DNA of 64,000 nt, taken from NCBI RefSeq assembly GCF_004349265.1, contig NZ_SMFL01000007.1, positions 248,001-312,000 of the forward strand, read 5' to 3'. A program made the translations under genes and the position numbers. How positions within the stretch are numbered: the first letter of the stretch is position 1; every line of letters begins with the position of its first letter. Origin of the DNA: Dyadobacter psychrotolerans. Its GTDB lineage: Bacteria; Bacteroidota; Bacteroidia; Cytophagales; Spirosomataceae. The notes below the pieces were generated by a model. That model was not told where the DNA came from. It was given only the letters and a program-made list of their open reading frames with translations, and made no database searches. Of the stretch, positions 8,366 through 17,780 are shown in pieces.

Positions 8366-8373
8366 TATTTTTG
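8366..8373 (+). promoter_or_regulatory. Candidate -7 element for the acyl-CoA dehydrogenase gene
   Basis: TATTTTTG matches the Bacteroidota -7 consensus and is identical to the octamer upstream of pyrH. It leaves a leader of roughly 70 bases. A -33 TTG is not evident. Confidence 0.4.
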
Positions 8374-8450
8374 ATTTGTTTGTGAATAGTACCCGGAATG
8401 TATCTATTTCTTCTTATTATTGAATTATACAAATTTCATCATCAACATAT

Positions 8451-9617
8451 ATGCAAGCAACAGAATCAAATATAACCGAAAGCCACAGGGAAGAAACCTG
8501 TCAGATGATCCGGGAAACGGTACGGGATTTTGCCGAACAGAATATCCGGCCCTTTATCAGAAAGTGGGATGACGAACAACATTGCCCAAAAGAAATATTT
8601 CAGCAATTGGGAGCACTGGGCCTAATGGGCATGCTGGTGCCGGAAGAATTTGGCGGATCAGGACTGGGTTACAAAGAATACGTGACGGCGATTGTAGCAC
8701 TTTCGAAAGTAGATCCTTCTATCGGTCTTTCCATGGCGGCTCATAATTCTTTATGTACCAATCATATTCTGATGTTTGGAAATGAGCAGCAGAAGAAACA
8801 CTATTTACCCAAACTTGCGTCCGGAGAGTGGATGGGAGCCTGGGGATTAACAGAACCTAATACGGGATCGGATGCTGGAAATATGCAAACGGTTGCTGTG
8901 AAGGAAGGAGATGATTGGATTATTAATGGTTCCAAAAATTTTATAACCAACGGTAAAAGCGGTGATGTGACTGTGCTTATCACAAGGACAGGCCAGCCGG
9001 GCGACAAACACGGTGCTACCGCCTTCATTATCGAACAGGGAACGGCAGGTTTTACCAGCGGTAGAAAAGAAGATAAACTGGGCATGAGAGCTTCCGAAAC
9101 CGTCGAGCTTATTTTTCAGGATTGCCGCATTTCTGACAGCCAGAGGCTGGGTGACGTTGGGGACGGCTTTATTCAATCATTAAAAGTGTTGGACGGAGGG
9201 CGTATTTCAATTGCAGCGCTCGGTGTAGGTACTGCCCAGGGAGCTTATGAAGCTGCTCTGGCTTATTCAAAACAAAGGCAGCAATTTGGTAAATCGATAT
9301 CCGGATTTCAGGCTATTCAGTTTAAACTGGCCGATATGTACACCGATATCCAGGCATCTTCTCTGCTGACTTTTCATGCCGCGGAATTGAAAGACCAAGG
9401 TGAAAAAGTGACGTTGCCAAGTGCTGTTGCAAAATATCATTCTTCCGAAACGGCCGTAAGAGTCGCTAATGATGCCGTGCAGATTTTTGGTGGTTACGGT
9501 TTTACAAAGGATTATCCGGTAGAAAAATTTTACCGCGACAGCAAACTTTGTACGATCGGTGAAGGAACGAGCGAAATTCAAAAGAAGGTTATTTCAAAGG
9601 AAATTCTCGCTGATTAA
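8451..9617 (+). CDS. Acyl-CoA dehydrogenase
   Basis: This FAD-dependent flavoenzyme introduces a trans-2 double bond into acyl-CoA and passes electrons to an electron-transfer flavoprotein. At 388 residues it is the soluble short/medium-chain type. AWGLTEPNTGSDAGNM is the first flavin-binding signature. The second signature region includes KQRQQFGKSISGFQAIQ and QIFGGYGFTKDYPVEKFYRDSK. CTIGEGTSEIQKKVI carries the glutamate expected to be the catalytic base. It stands alone between divergent ugd and the stomatin gene, so the chain-length specificity cannot be deduced from context. Confidence 0.93.
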   Translation: MQATESNITESHREETCQMIRETVRDFAEQNIRPFIRKWDDEQHCPKEIFQQLGALGLMGMLVPEEFGGSGLGYKEYVTAIVALSKVDPSIGLSMAAHNSLCTNHILMFGNEQQKKHYLPKLASGEWMGAWGLTEPNTGSDAGNMQTVAVKEGDDWIINGSKNFITNGKSGDVTVLITRTGQPGDKHGATAFIIEQGTAGFTSGRKEDKLGMRASETVELIFQDCRISDSQRLGDVGDGFIQSLKVLDGGRISIAALGVGTAQGAYEAALAYSKQRQQFGKSISGFQAIQFKLADMYTDIQASSLLTFHAAELKDQGEKVTLPSAVAKYHSSETAVRVANDAVQIFGGYGFTKDYPVEKFYRDSKLCTIGEGTSEIQKKVISKEILAD

Positions 9618-9635
9618 ACCATTCATCACAATTAT

Positions 9636-9668
9636 GTACCGATGAGCGTCACTCCTGCTCGTTGGTAC
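9636..9668 (+). other. Hairpin without a T tract between acyl-CoA dehydrogenase and stomatin genes
   Basis: GTACCGATGAGC (9636-9647) and GCTCGTTGGTAC (9657-9668) can form a 12-pair stem in RNA with two G-U pairs and a nine-base loop. No T run follows, so it is either a weak terminator or a structured leader. Confidence 0.45.
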
Positions 9669-9732
9669 TACATCCATAGGAAACCAGGGCGTATATGGTT
9701 ATTTTCGCATACCATCTAACCTGGCTAAATCT

Positions 9733-10647
9733 ATGACCGCATTAATTGTACTTCTTGTTTTGGTTGTGCTCACCGTTTTGATGACTGTAAAAGTAATCCC
9801 GCAGCAAACAGCCTACATTATGGAAAGGCTTGGGAAATTCTATGGTGTGCTTCAGCCCGGAATTAATTTCATCATTCCTTTTTTCGACCGGATTGCTTAT
9901 AAATATACTCTGAAAGAAACCGCTTTGGATATTCCTGAGCAGATATGTATAACCCGTGACAATGTGCAGGTACGCATGGACGGCGTCATTTTTATTCAGG
10001 TTATAGATCCTAAAAAAGCAGCTTACGGTATTGCTGATTATTCTTTCGCCGTAATTCAACTTGCTCAGACAACCATGAGGAGCGAAATAGGAAAACTCGA
10101 TCTTGACAAAACATTTGAAGAACGCATGACGATTAACCGCGCGGTTGTAGAAAGTATAGACGAAGCTGCAATCGGGTGGGGTGTGAAAGTTCTTCGTTAT
10201 GAAATTAAGAATATCACTCCGCCTTCGAGCGTGCTTATTGCCATGGAAAAGCAGATGCAGGCAGAAAGGGAACGGAGGGCTGTTATTTTGCAGTCAGATG
10301 GAGAGAAACAGGCGGCGATAAATGTTGCCGAAGGTCAAAAACAAAAGGCAGTTCTGGAATCGGAAGGTTTGCGTTTACGTCAGATCAATGAAGCGCAGGG
10401 TGAAGCTTCAGCGATAAAATCTGTTGCGGAGGCTACTGCGGATAGTATCAGGGTCATTGCGGAAGCCATTCAGTTGCAGGGCGGAGCCGAGGCTGTTCAA
10501 CTTAAGGTTGCAGAAAGTTATATTGAACAATTCGGAAAACTGGCAAAGGCAGGTAATACATTGATTCTGCCTGCAAATCTCGCTGATATGGGTGGGTTGA
10601 TTGCCACCGCTTTGACTGTTGTTAAATCCTCTGAAGTAAAAAAATAA
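9733..10647 (+). CDS. SPFH-domain stomatin-like protein (slipin/QmcA type)
   Basis: This 304-residue membrane-anchored protein has one N-terminal transmembrane segment (about residues 3-20) followed by an SPFH/prohibitin domain. That domain starts at PQQTAYIMERLGKFYGVLQPG and includes LDIPEQICITRDNVQVRMDGV. An alanine/glutamate-rich coiled coil follows (about residues 170-240) and probably mediates ring or filament assembly. Such proteins organise membrane microdomains and may guard membrane proteases. The next gene encodes an NfeD protein with only one base between them, the standard stomatin-NfeD operon, in which NfeD is the likely partner. Confidence 0.9.
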   Translation: MTALIVLLVLVVLTVLMTVKVIPQQTAYIMERLGKFYGVLQPGINFIIPFFDRIAYKYTLKETALDIPEQICITRDNVQVRMDGVIFIQVIDPKKAAYGIADYSFAVIQLAQTTMRSEIGKLDLDKTFEERMTINRAVVESIDEAAIGWGVKVLRYEIKNITPPSSVLIAMEKQMQAERERRAVILQSDGEKQAAINVAEGQKQKAVLESEGLRLRQINEAQGEASAIKSVAEATADSIRVIAEAIQLQGGAEAVQLKVAESYIEQFGKLAKAGNTLILPANLADMGGLIATALTVVKSSEVKK

Positions 10648-10648
10648 T

Positions 10649-11086
10649 ATGGATTTGTCGCTTCCCCAAATATGGCTTATTGTAGGGCTGATCATGCTTC
10701 TAGCAGAACTGGTAAGTGTTTTACTGGTATTTATATTTTTTGCTATTGGTGCTCTTCTTACAGCCTTGCTGGCTAGCGTCGGTATTTTATCAAGTCCTGA
10801 AATGCAGTTGATTGCCTTTTCGGTTATTTCTCTTCTATCATTATTAATTTTAAGAAAACATGCTCGCCGGCTTCTTGACAACAGAGGAAAACAACATGAA
10901 TACAACGAGTTCGTAGGAGAAACGGCATTGGTGATCAGGGATATTCCCTCAAATGGAGAAGGTAAAATATACTACCGGGGGGCAGAATGGAAGGCTACTT
11001 CTTTAAACAGCTCTTTGATTATTGCAGGAAGCAAAGTGGTCATCATCAGAACGGATGGAATTGTATTGATTGTTGAAGAATCCTGA
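10649..11086 (+). CDS. NfeD-family membrane protein (short form)
   Basis: This 145-residue protein has three or four N-terminal hydrophobic helices (residues 5-70) with the typical WLIVGLIMLLAEL start. A positively charged linker (RKHARRLLDNRGK) leads to a C-terminal OB-fold of about 65 residues that begins at FVGETALV. This is the short NfeD form without the ClpP-like serine-protease domain. It pairs with stomatin-type SPFH proteins at the membrane, and the one-base gap to the upstream SPFH gene supports that here. A terminator follows 22 bases after the stop. Confidence 0.88.
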   Translation: MDLSLPQIWLIVGLIMLLAELVSVLLVFIFFAIGALLTALLASVGILSSPEMQLIAFSVISLLSLLILRKHARRLLDNRGKQHEYNEFVGETALVIRDIPSNGEGKIYYRGAEWKATSLNSSLIIAGSKVVIIRTDGIVLIVEES

Positions 11087-11108
11087 TTTAAATATTTTAA
11101 ATTAATAG

Positions 11109-11146
11109 AAACAGCCGGCCGAAAATTAATTCGGGCCGGCTGTTTT
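11109..11146. terminator. Intrinsic terminator between convergent nfeD and phosphatase genes
   Basis: AAACAGCCGGCC (11109-11120) pairs perfectly with GGCCGGCTGTTT (11134-11145) around a 13-base AT-rich loop. A T run closes the plus-strand side and the A run serves the minus strand. Confidence 0.82.
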
Positions 11147-11160
11147 CGTTATCTAGAAAT

Positions 11161-12816
11161 TTACTTCTTCAAAGCCTCCTGAACTGCATTTCCGATGTTA
11201 CCGCTTCCCGGCAAAATGTGAAGCAAAGAAGCAATAGTTGGTGCGATATCGGAAACAGAAGTCCTTTTTAACGTTTCACCTTTATTAATTCCCCATCCGA
11301 ACATCACGAAAGGAACCTGGGTGTCGTAGTTGTAAGGCGTGCCATGCGAAGTACCGGTTGAACCACCATAAAACCAGCCCGGCTGGGTAATGATCTGAAT
11401 ATCGCCGCTGCGTTTGGCATGAACATTATTCTTGAACAGTTCAAGCTGATACGTATTCAGCGGTGCTTTTCCCATGTTGGTTAAATCCAGAATGTCTGCA
11501 ACTCCCGGCACTTTTAAAACAGCTTCGCGAATAACTTCTGCTGCAGCAGCAACAGTAAGCTTTTTCTTTTTTAGTAAAACATGATCAAAATAGAGCTGGT
11601 TATTATCGGTAGCAACAATATATTTTTCTGTTCCAAAAGCTTCGTTAAGAGCAACGGTTACGGCGTCGGTCACTAATTTTCTTTGCACAAGGCCGGAAGG
11701 TAATTTGTGTTCTTTTGCAAATCCCGGAACGTCTACGACGCCATGATCAGCGGTAAGGAAAACAGTGTATTCACCTTTTCCAACCCAGCCATCCAGAAAG
11801 TTAAAAAGATCGGCAAATTCACGATCCAGACGAAGAAAATCGTCCTGCTGCTCCACGGCATTAGGTCCTACGCTGTGTCCGATTTTATCAGGTGAAGAAA
11901 AACTGATGGCAAGAAAATCGGTATCTTTTCCTTTACCCAGATTTTCACCTTTCACGGCTGCAATCGCCATTTCCTTGGTAAGCGTGTTACCCCAGGGTGT
12001 ATTGGTTACAGTGCCAAATGCATCACCGGCAACTCCTACGAGCTCATAAGGGAAAACCGGTTTGGTAGCGCCATAAAGTTTACCTTCCCAGGCCACATCA
12101 TCCGGAGAGCTTTGGTTATACTGATCTGCCGGTAATAACAGCTGCCAGCCTTTTTTCATATATTCAGCCGGCATTTTCTTCGCATTGTAATCCTTCGCCC
12201 ATTGTGGCAGGTCATTCATATAATAGGTGCTTGTTACCCAGTTTCCGGTTTTTGAATCAAACCAGTAGGAACCGTTTGCGGTATGTCCGGCCGGTAAAAT
12301 GGAGCCACGGTCCTTTATGGCAACACCGATTGTTTTTGAACGAAAGTTGGTGGCGATCCTTAGCTGGTCTGTCACAGTGCTTGTTAGCAAATTACGCGGT
12401 GACATTTTTCCCACACTTGTATTGGTGCTTCCAACGGTAGTTACAGAGCTGTCTTCAACACAGTAAACACCTTTTCCGGTAATGTTATCATGCCAGTCGT
12501 TGCCAACAATACCATTAATAGCCGGTACGGATCCTGTATAAATTGAAGCATGACCAGCTGCTGTTACGGTTATTCCATAACTGTAATGGTTGTTGCGGCA
12601 GTTGAAACCTTCATTCATCATACGTTTGAAACCACCTTCCACATATTGATCATAATAGCGGTAAAGATAATCATAGCGCATCTGGTCGACTACAATACCA
12701 ACAACGAGTTTTGGGCGGGCAAGGGCTGTGGATTTGGCAGGAGCCTTTTTTGCAGTCTGCGCATTGGCAGAAAACATCACAAAAAGACCCAGAGCCAGGA
12801 AGGATATTTTTTTCAC
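11161..12816 (-). CDS. PafA-like secreted alkaline phosphatase, copy 1
   Basis: This 551-residue exported metalloenzyme belongs to the alkaline phosphatase superfamily, closest to the PafA branch (phosphate-irrepressible phosphomonoesterases of Bacteroidota). A signal peptide ends near residue 20 (FSANAQ). The first metal aspartate is D44 in GIVVDQMRYD. TVTAAGHASIYTG around residues 83-95 supplies the threonine nucleophile, most likely T85. DKIGHSVGP, TADHGVVDVPG and TSHGTPYNYDTQ hold the remaining aspartate and histidine ligands for two zinc ions. It releases phosphate from organic phosphomonoesters in the periplasm or outside the cell. A close paralogue lies 48 bases upstream in the same direction. 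Confidence 0.88.
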   Translation of the reverse strand: MKKISFLALGLFVMFSANAQTAKKAPAKSTALARPKLVVGIVVDQMRYDYLYRYYDQYVEGGFKRMMNEGFNCRNNHYSYGITVTAAGHASIYTGSVPAINGIVGNDWHDNITGKGVYCVEDSSVTTVGSTNTSVGKMSPRNLLTSTVTDQLRIATNFRSKTIGVAIKDRGSILPAGHTANGSYWFDSKTGNWVTSTYYMNDLPQWAKDYNAKKMPAEYMKKGWQLLLPADQYNQSSPDDVAWEGKLYGATKPVFPYELVGVAGDAFGTVTNTPWGNTLTKEMAIAAVKGENLGKGKDTDFLAISFSSPDKIGHSVGPNAVEQQDDFLRLDREFADLFNFLDGWVGKGEYTVFLTADHGVVDVPGFAKEHKLPSGLVQRKLVTDAVTVALNEAFGTEKYIVATDNNQLYFDHVLLKKKKLTVAAAAEVIREAVLKVPGVADILDLTNMGKAPLNTYQLELFKNNVHAKRSGDIQIITQPGWFYGGSTGTSHGTPYNYDTQVPFVMFGWGINKGETLKRTSVSDIAPTIASLLHILPGSGNIGNAVQEALKK

Positions 12817-12864
12817 AAGTCAATAATTTGATTTACTAATATAAAATGGTTCAGGAACGAAAAT

Positions 12865-14532
12865 CTACTTTTTTAACGCCTCTTCTACCGGATTTCCAAC
12901 ATTTCCACTTGGAGGTAAAATGTGCAGTAAGGCAGAGATCGTAGGAGCAATATCCGCAATGGTTGTGCGTCTTAAGGTTTCACCTTTATTAACTCCCCAG
13001 CCATATAACAAAAACGGAACATGGGTGTCATAGTTATAAGGTGTCCCGTGATCGGTCCCGGTAGCATAGGAGGCAGCAAACCAGCCTGGCTGCACAATCA
13101 CCTGGATGTCGCCGCTCCGTTTTGCATTGATGTTGTTTTTATACATTTCCAATTGATATGTATTCAGAGGGGCTTCTCCGATATTTTTCAGATTTAAAAC
13201 ATCAGCTACACCCTGCATCGGCAACAAAGCAGTACGCAAAACCTGATAGGCATCTGCCACCGTGACTTTCTTTTCTTTTAAAAGCGCATTATTGAGATAA
13301 ATCTGGTAATTCTCAAAAGCCTGAACATATTCTCCTTCTCCAAAAGCATCGTTAAGTGATTTCACAATATTTCTGGTCAGTGTTGTCGGGCTCATCAAAC
13401 CGGCGGGTAATTTATGTTCCTGCCAGAACGCAGGCACATCCATCGCTCCGTGATCGGCGGTAAGGAAAACGGTGTAGTTGCCTTTTCCTGTCCACGAATC
13501 CAGAAAATTGAAAAGTTCAGCAAACTCCATATCCAGTTTTAGGTAGTTATCTTCCTGTTCAACAGAATTTGGGCCGAATGCATGTCCGATCCGGTCAGGT
13601 GTTGAAAAGCTAACTGCAAGAAAATCGGTATCCGCACCTTTTCCCATATTCTCACCTTTAATCGCTGCGATCGCCATTTCTTTTGTCATCGTATTTCCCC
13701 ATGGAGAAGTCGTTACTACAGTAAACGCATCTCCTGCAGTACCAATCAGTTCATGAGGAAAGACAGATTTAGGTTCGCCGGATATTTTTCCTTCCCAATT
13801 AACATCATCAGGAGAACTTTGAGTATACTGTTCAATTGGTAAAAGTGTTTTCCATCCTCTTTTTGCAAACTCACCCGGCATTTTTTTGTTGTTATAATCC
13901 TGCACCCATTTTGGAAGTTCGTTGGTATAATACGTGCTGGTTACAAAATTTCCGGTTTTAGAATCAAACCAGTAAGCCCCACTTGCTGCATGACCTGCGG
14001 GAAGAATAGAAGCCCTGTCTTTAATCGCTACACCAATGGTTTTGGATCTGAAATTTGTAGCGATTCTAAGCTGATCAGTTACGGTGCTGGTTAGCAGATT
14101 TTTTGGCGACATTTTCCCAACGGTCACATTTGAACTTCCAACCGTTGCTACAGTTATGTCGTCTGTGCAATACACATTAGCTACGGTCGATTTGTCAAAC
14201 CAGTCATTTCCGACAATTCCATTTACTGCCGGAAGAGCTCCTGTGTAAACGGCCGAATGCCCGGCTGCGGTAACCGTTAATGCGTAATGGTAGTGATTGT
14301 TGCGGCAGTTAAAACCATCGTTCATCAGCCTTTTCAAACCGCCTTCCTTGTATTTATCGTAGTAGCGATATAGATAATCATACCGCATTTGGTCAACTAC
14401 AATACCAACCACAAGCTTTGGTCTTGCAAGTGCAGATGTTGTGCTTTTAACCGTGGCCTGTCCTGTTACCGCAGGTATAGTAATGAGGCATAACAGACTA
14501 AAATTCAGAAAGGACCGGAACGTTCGTTTCAT
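12865..14532 (-). CDS. PafA-like secreted alkaline phosphatase, copy 2
   Basis: This 555-residue paralogue is clearly a tandem duplicate of the downstream gene: long stretches such as LARPKLVVGIVVDQMRYDYL are identical or nearly so. It keeps the signal peptide (cleavage near VTGQA), the VVDQMRYD metal site, the TVTAAGHSAVYTG nucleophile region, and the DRIGHAFGP, TADHGAMDVP and TDHGTPYNYDTH ligand motifs. Both copies therefore appear catalytically intact. Differences concentrate in the middle and the substrate-facing segments, so specificity could have diverged. The 48-base gap suggests co-transcription from a promoter above 14532. Confidence 0.87.
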   Translation of the reverse strand: MKRTFRSFLNFSLLCLITIPAVTGQATVKSTTSALARPKLVVGIVVDQMRYDYLYRYYDKYKEGGLKRLMNDGFNCRNNHYHYALTVTAAGHSAVYTGALPAVNGIVGNDWFDKSTVANVYCTDDITVATVGSSNVTVGKMSPKNLLTSTVTDQLRIATNFRSKTIGVAIKDRASILPAGHAASGAYWFDSKTGNFVTSTYYTNELPKWVQDYNNKKMPGEFAKRGWKTLLPIEQYTQSSPDDVNWEGKISGEPKSVFPHELIGTAGDAFTVVTTSPWGNTMTKEMAIAAIKGENMGKGADTDFLAVSFSTPDRIGHAFGPNSVEQEDNYLKLDMEFAELFNFLDSWTGKGNYTVFLTADHGAMDVPAFWQEHKLPAGLMSPTTLTRNIVKSLNDAFGEGEYVQAFENYQIYLNNALLKEKKVTVADAYQVLRTALLPMQGVADVLNLKNIGEAPLNTYQLEMYKNNINAKRSGDIQVIVQPGWFAASYATGTDHGTPYNYDTHVPFLLYGWGVNKGETLRRTTIADIAPTISALLHILPPSGNVGNPVEEALKK

Positions 14533-14672
14533 AGTTTAGGAATAAATGAAAAAGATAAATATAAGGGAAGAACTTCTCGCAGCGCTGAATTTAAGCGTTT
14601 TTCTAATCGAATTTTAATGTCAGCTTAAAAGAATACCATTCAAACCCGAAGATGGACTACCACTAAACGCAG

Positions 14673-14705
14673 AAAGCCGGATTGCATTTGCTGCAACCCG
14701 GCTTT
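14673..14705 (-). terminator. Probable terminator of the M16 peptidase gene
   Basis: AAAGCCGG (14673-14680) and CCGGCTTT (14698-14705) form the outer stem. TTGCA and TGCAA extend it after one mismatch, around a five-base loop. The T tract on the minus strand is short, so strength is uncertain. Confidence 0.6.
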
Positions 14706-14721
14706 CAAATTTTAACGTCAA

Positions 14722-17532
14722 CTATTTCTTTTCACTTCCTCCCAGGGATCCCGGTGCTTTTTCAGCAGCGGCTCCCGCTTTTCCTTTGGCAAAATCTCCT
14801 GCTTTGATAATGCTTAGTTTTGAATAATCAATATGCTTTTGCATGGCAGCCTTGATTTTTTCGGGAGTGAGCGCTTCAAGATTTTTTTCGAAATCAGCAT
14901 CCCACTGCATGGTGCGGTTTAAGTAAAGGTTATTGGTCAGGGTATTTGCAAGCGAAGCATCCTGCGCTCTTCCTACCTGTCTGGATTGCAGATAACCTGA
15001 TTTTGCAGCCTTAATTTCGTCTGCTGTAAATCCTTCTTTCAATACTTTATCAATTTCCTCTTTAAATGCAGCTTCCAATTTTTCAGCATTCTGAGGAGCA
15101 TAAATCGCATAAGACATAAACGATCCGTTTTTATCCAGCGAACTGGCGGAAAACTGCGAACCAACGCCATAGCTCAAACCTTCTTTCTGACGGATACGTG
15201 TTGCAAGACGTGAATTTAAAAACCCGCCGCCTAACATATAATTACCTAAAATTAGTGCAGGATAATCAGGATCAGTGTCTTGAACGGGCATTGCCATTCC
15301 GGCTACAAACATGGAGTTTGCCTTATCTGGTGTTTCAAACGATTTGTTTTCTGCTTTTACGACCTGGTAGGGTGAAGCAACACGGGTGAATGCTTTGGCG
15401 CTTTTCCATGTTCCGAACTCCGTGTTAAGTATTTTCTGAACCTGTGCCTGATCAAAATCACCCACCACTGTTGCTGAGGCATTGTTGGCACCATAAAAAT
15501 CTTTGTGGAATTGTTTCAGCTGATCAATTGTGGCTGCTTTTACGCTGGCTACACTTTCATCAAAAGTTTCAACATAACGAATGTCTCCTTTTGGATACGG
15601 ACTTACGATCCGGCGGTACTGGTTAAAAGCAATTGCCTGCGGCTCGCTGCGCTGCGACTCGATTCCGGCAAGTTCTTCCTGTTTTAGTTTTTCAAATTCA
15701 TTTTCATCAAATGCAGGATTTTTCAAAACATCCGCTACCAGCTTAAGTACAGCAGGCAGGTTTTCTCTCGTTGTTTCAATATTTGCTCCGGCGGTATTGC
15801 TTGCTCCAAAGAAAAATACCCTTGCCTTCAGCTTATCAAGTTCATCTTTTAATTGCTGACGGGTTTTTGTTTTTGTTCCTTTATCAAGCATTGATCCTGT
15901 CAGGTCAGAAATTGTAGCCTTGTTCATCAGACTTTTTTCGTCACCATAACGAAGTGTGATTTTTGCGGCTACGACATTGCCACGGGTTTTCTTTGTTAAA
16001 AGTGCCGTTTCAATGGTGTTTGGCTTTTCAGCACGAACGGTGCGGGTTTCAATGTTTGCAGGAGACGGGTCAAACGCCTCGCCTTCTGCTACCACAGCTT
16101 CTCCTTTGTAATTTTTTACAAGATCTGCCACATTCGGAGCAGAAGGAATTTCTGCACGCTGAGGATTTGATTCAGGAATAAATGTTCCTAGTGTACGGTT
16201 CGACGGCTTGAAATACGCTTGTGCTACACGGTATACATCTTCGGGAGTAACCTTACGGACGTTATCTCTGTGAAGAAACGCAAGCCGCCAGTCTCCGGTT
16301 GCGATGGATTCGCTGATATTCAATCCGATACGTTCAGAATTACGGAATTCAAGATCCCAGTTTTTTAGCAGATTGGTTTTAGCACGTTCAACTTCTTCCG
16401 CGGAAGGTTTAGCAGTTGCAGCCGAATCAAGCGTTGCTGTAAAAGCCTTGCGAGCCTCATCAAGTGATTTTTCTTTCAAAATTTCGGCACCAAACAAAAC
16501 AACGCCCGGATCAAATAACTGAAAGCTGAAACCGAATTGTGAGGACGCTTTTTTCGTGTTTACGAGATTTTTGTAAAGTTTTCCGTTAGGCTCCGAAGTA
16601 AGCACTTCTGTTAGTACTTCCGTAGCAGGATAGTCGGCATGGGAGCCAGGGGCAATGTGATACGCAGCCATAACCATTTGTACGTCCCCGGTTCTCTTTA
16701 ATTCTACGAAACGTTCTCCGTCCTGGGTTGGCTCAACGGTATAGGATTTTTGAATAACACGTGTTGGTTTTGTAAGTTTTCCGAAATATTCATTAACCAA
16801 AACGATTGTTTTTGCCTCATCTATTTTTCCGGCAACTGTCAGCACCGCGTTATCGGGTTGATAGTATTTTTTATAAAAAGCCTGTAAGTTTTCAATAGGA
16901 ACGTTTTCAATATCAGACCGGTTGCCGATCGTTGATTTTCCGTAGTTGTGCCATAAAAAAGATCCTGATAAAACCCTTTCCATCAAAACGCTGAAAGGAC
17001 TGTTTTCGCCTGATTCAAATTCATTACGTACCACACTGAACTCACTGTCCAGATCTTTTTTGGCAATGAAGGAATTTACCATTCTGTCTGATTCCAGATC
17101 CAGTGCCCATTTCAGGTTTTCATCCGTTGCAGAGAAAGTTTCGAAATAGTTGGTTCTGTCATACCAGGTTGTGCCATTTGGCCTTGCACCGTGTGAAGTA
17201 AGTTCTGCGGGAACATTCGGGTGCTTGGGAGTTCCTTTAAAAACCATGTGTTCCAGTAAATGGGCCATTCCTGTTTCGCCGTAACCTTCATGTCTTGAAC
17301 CTACCAGGTAGGTCATGTTAACCGTAATAGTTGGCTTCGAAGGATCAGGAAACATCAGGACTTTTAAACCATTGTCCAGATTGTATTCGGTGATTCCTTC
17401 AACAGAAGTGACTTTTTTTACTCCTTTGGGAAGTTCCTGTGCAAATGAAGGGCTGGTAAGAAGGGCGGATAACAGCACGCTGGCAACGACTGCAATGTGA
17501 CCCTTTTTTGTTTTTTTAGACCTGATGATCAT
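14722..17532 (-). CDS. M16-family zinc metallopeptidase (pitrilysin-like, two-unit)
   Basis: This 936-residue exported protease contains two M16 peptidase units in one chain. A signal peptide ends near SPSFAQ (residue 31). The first unit carries the inverted zinc motif HLLEH at about residues 92-96 (GMAHLLEHMVFKGT). The third ligand is probably a glutamate in VVRNEFESGEN, and the unit looks active. The second unit (from about residue 500) lacks HxxEH and has the substrate-clamp role usual in this family (GGGFLNSRLATRIRQKEGLSYGVGS). It probably degrades peptides in the periplasm or at the surface. The C-terminus is a short G/A/K-rich tail. No operon partner is evident. Confidence 0.9.
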   Translation of the reverse strand: MIIRSKKTKKGHIAVVASVLLSALLTSPSFAQELPKGVKKVTSVEGITEYNLDNGLKVLMFPDPSKPTITVNMTYLVGSRHEGYGETGMAHLLEHMVFKGTPKHPNVPAELTSHGARPNGTTWYDRTNYFETFSATDENLKWALDLESDRMVNSFIAKKDLDSEFSVVRNEFESGENSPFSVLMERVLSGSFLWHNYGKSTIGNRSDIENVPIENLQAFYKKYYQPDNAVLTVAGKIDEAKTIVLVNEYFGKLTKPTRVIQKSYTVEPTQDGERFVELKRTGDVQMVMAAYHIAPGSHADYPATEVLTEVLTSEPNGKLYKNLVNTKKASSQFGFSFQLFDPGVVLFGAEILKEKSLDEARKAFTATLDSAATAKPSAEEVERAKTNLLKNWDLEFRNSERIGLNISESIATGDWRLAFLHRDNVRKVTPEDVYRVAQAYFKPSNRTLGTFIPESNPQRAEIPSAPNVADLVKNYKGEAVVAEGEAFDPSPANIETRTVRAEKPNTIETALLTKKTRGNVVAAKITLRYGDEKSLMNKATISDLTGSMLDKGTKTKTRQQLKDELDKLKARVFFFGASNTAGANIETTRENLPAVLKLVADVLKNPAFDENEFEKLKQEELAGIESQRSEPQAIAFNQYRRIVSPYPKGDIRYVETFDESVASVKAATIDQLKQFHKDFYGANNASATVVGDFDQAQVQKILNTEFGTWKSAKAFTRVASPYQVVKAENKSFETPDKANSMFVAGMAMPVQDTDPDYPALILGNYMLGGGFLNSRLATRIRQKEGLSYGVGSQFSASSLDKNGSFMSYAIYAPQNAEKLEAAFKEEIDKVLKEGFTADEIKAAKSGYLQSRQVGRAQDASLANTLTNNLYLNRTMQWDADFEKNLEALTPEKIKAAMQKHIDYSKLSIIKAGDFAKGKAGAAAEKAPGSLGGSEKK

Positions 17533-17638
17533 TCTAAATAAATTAAGGTGGGATATGGCAAATTATAGCATGAAAATAGAAGAGATATTTTAAGTAAACA
17601 ACCACTTCATGATAAACGGTAAACTATTGTTATAACAA

Positions 17639-17740
17639 TTGAAATTTTTAATTTGCGGTGTTGGTGCAACACTCGGTCTGCTAAGTATTGTATGGATTGC
17701 TATACCTATATTTACCTTTATTTTCTTCCAAATTGAATAA
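17639..17740 (+). CDS. Possible 33-residue hydrophobic peptide (TTG start)
   Basis: A short frame starting with TTG at 17639 encodes a single hydrophobic span with IVWIAIPIFTFIFF near its end and terminates at 17740, 41 bases before the lipoprotein gene. An in-frame stop lies two codons upstream of the TTG. No ribosome-binding site or homologue is recognised, so it may be noise in the 248-base gap. Confidence 0.15.
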   Translation: MKFLICGVGATLGLLSIVWIAIPIFTFIFFQIE

Positions 17741-17780
17741 ATCTGTTCTCAGTTTTATTTAAGATTCTAAAACGTTTATC

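Noticed and set aside
10408..10905. 165-codon minus-strand frame across the stomatin/nfeD junction
   Set aside because: It overlaps two well-supported genes on the opposite strand and lacks protein-like features.
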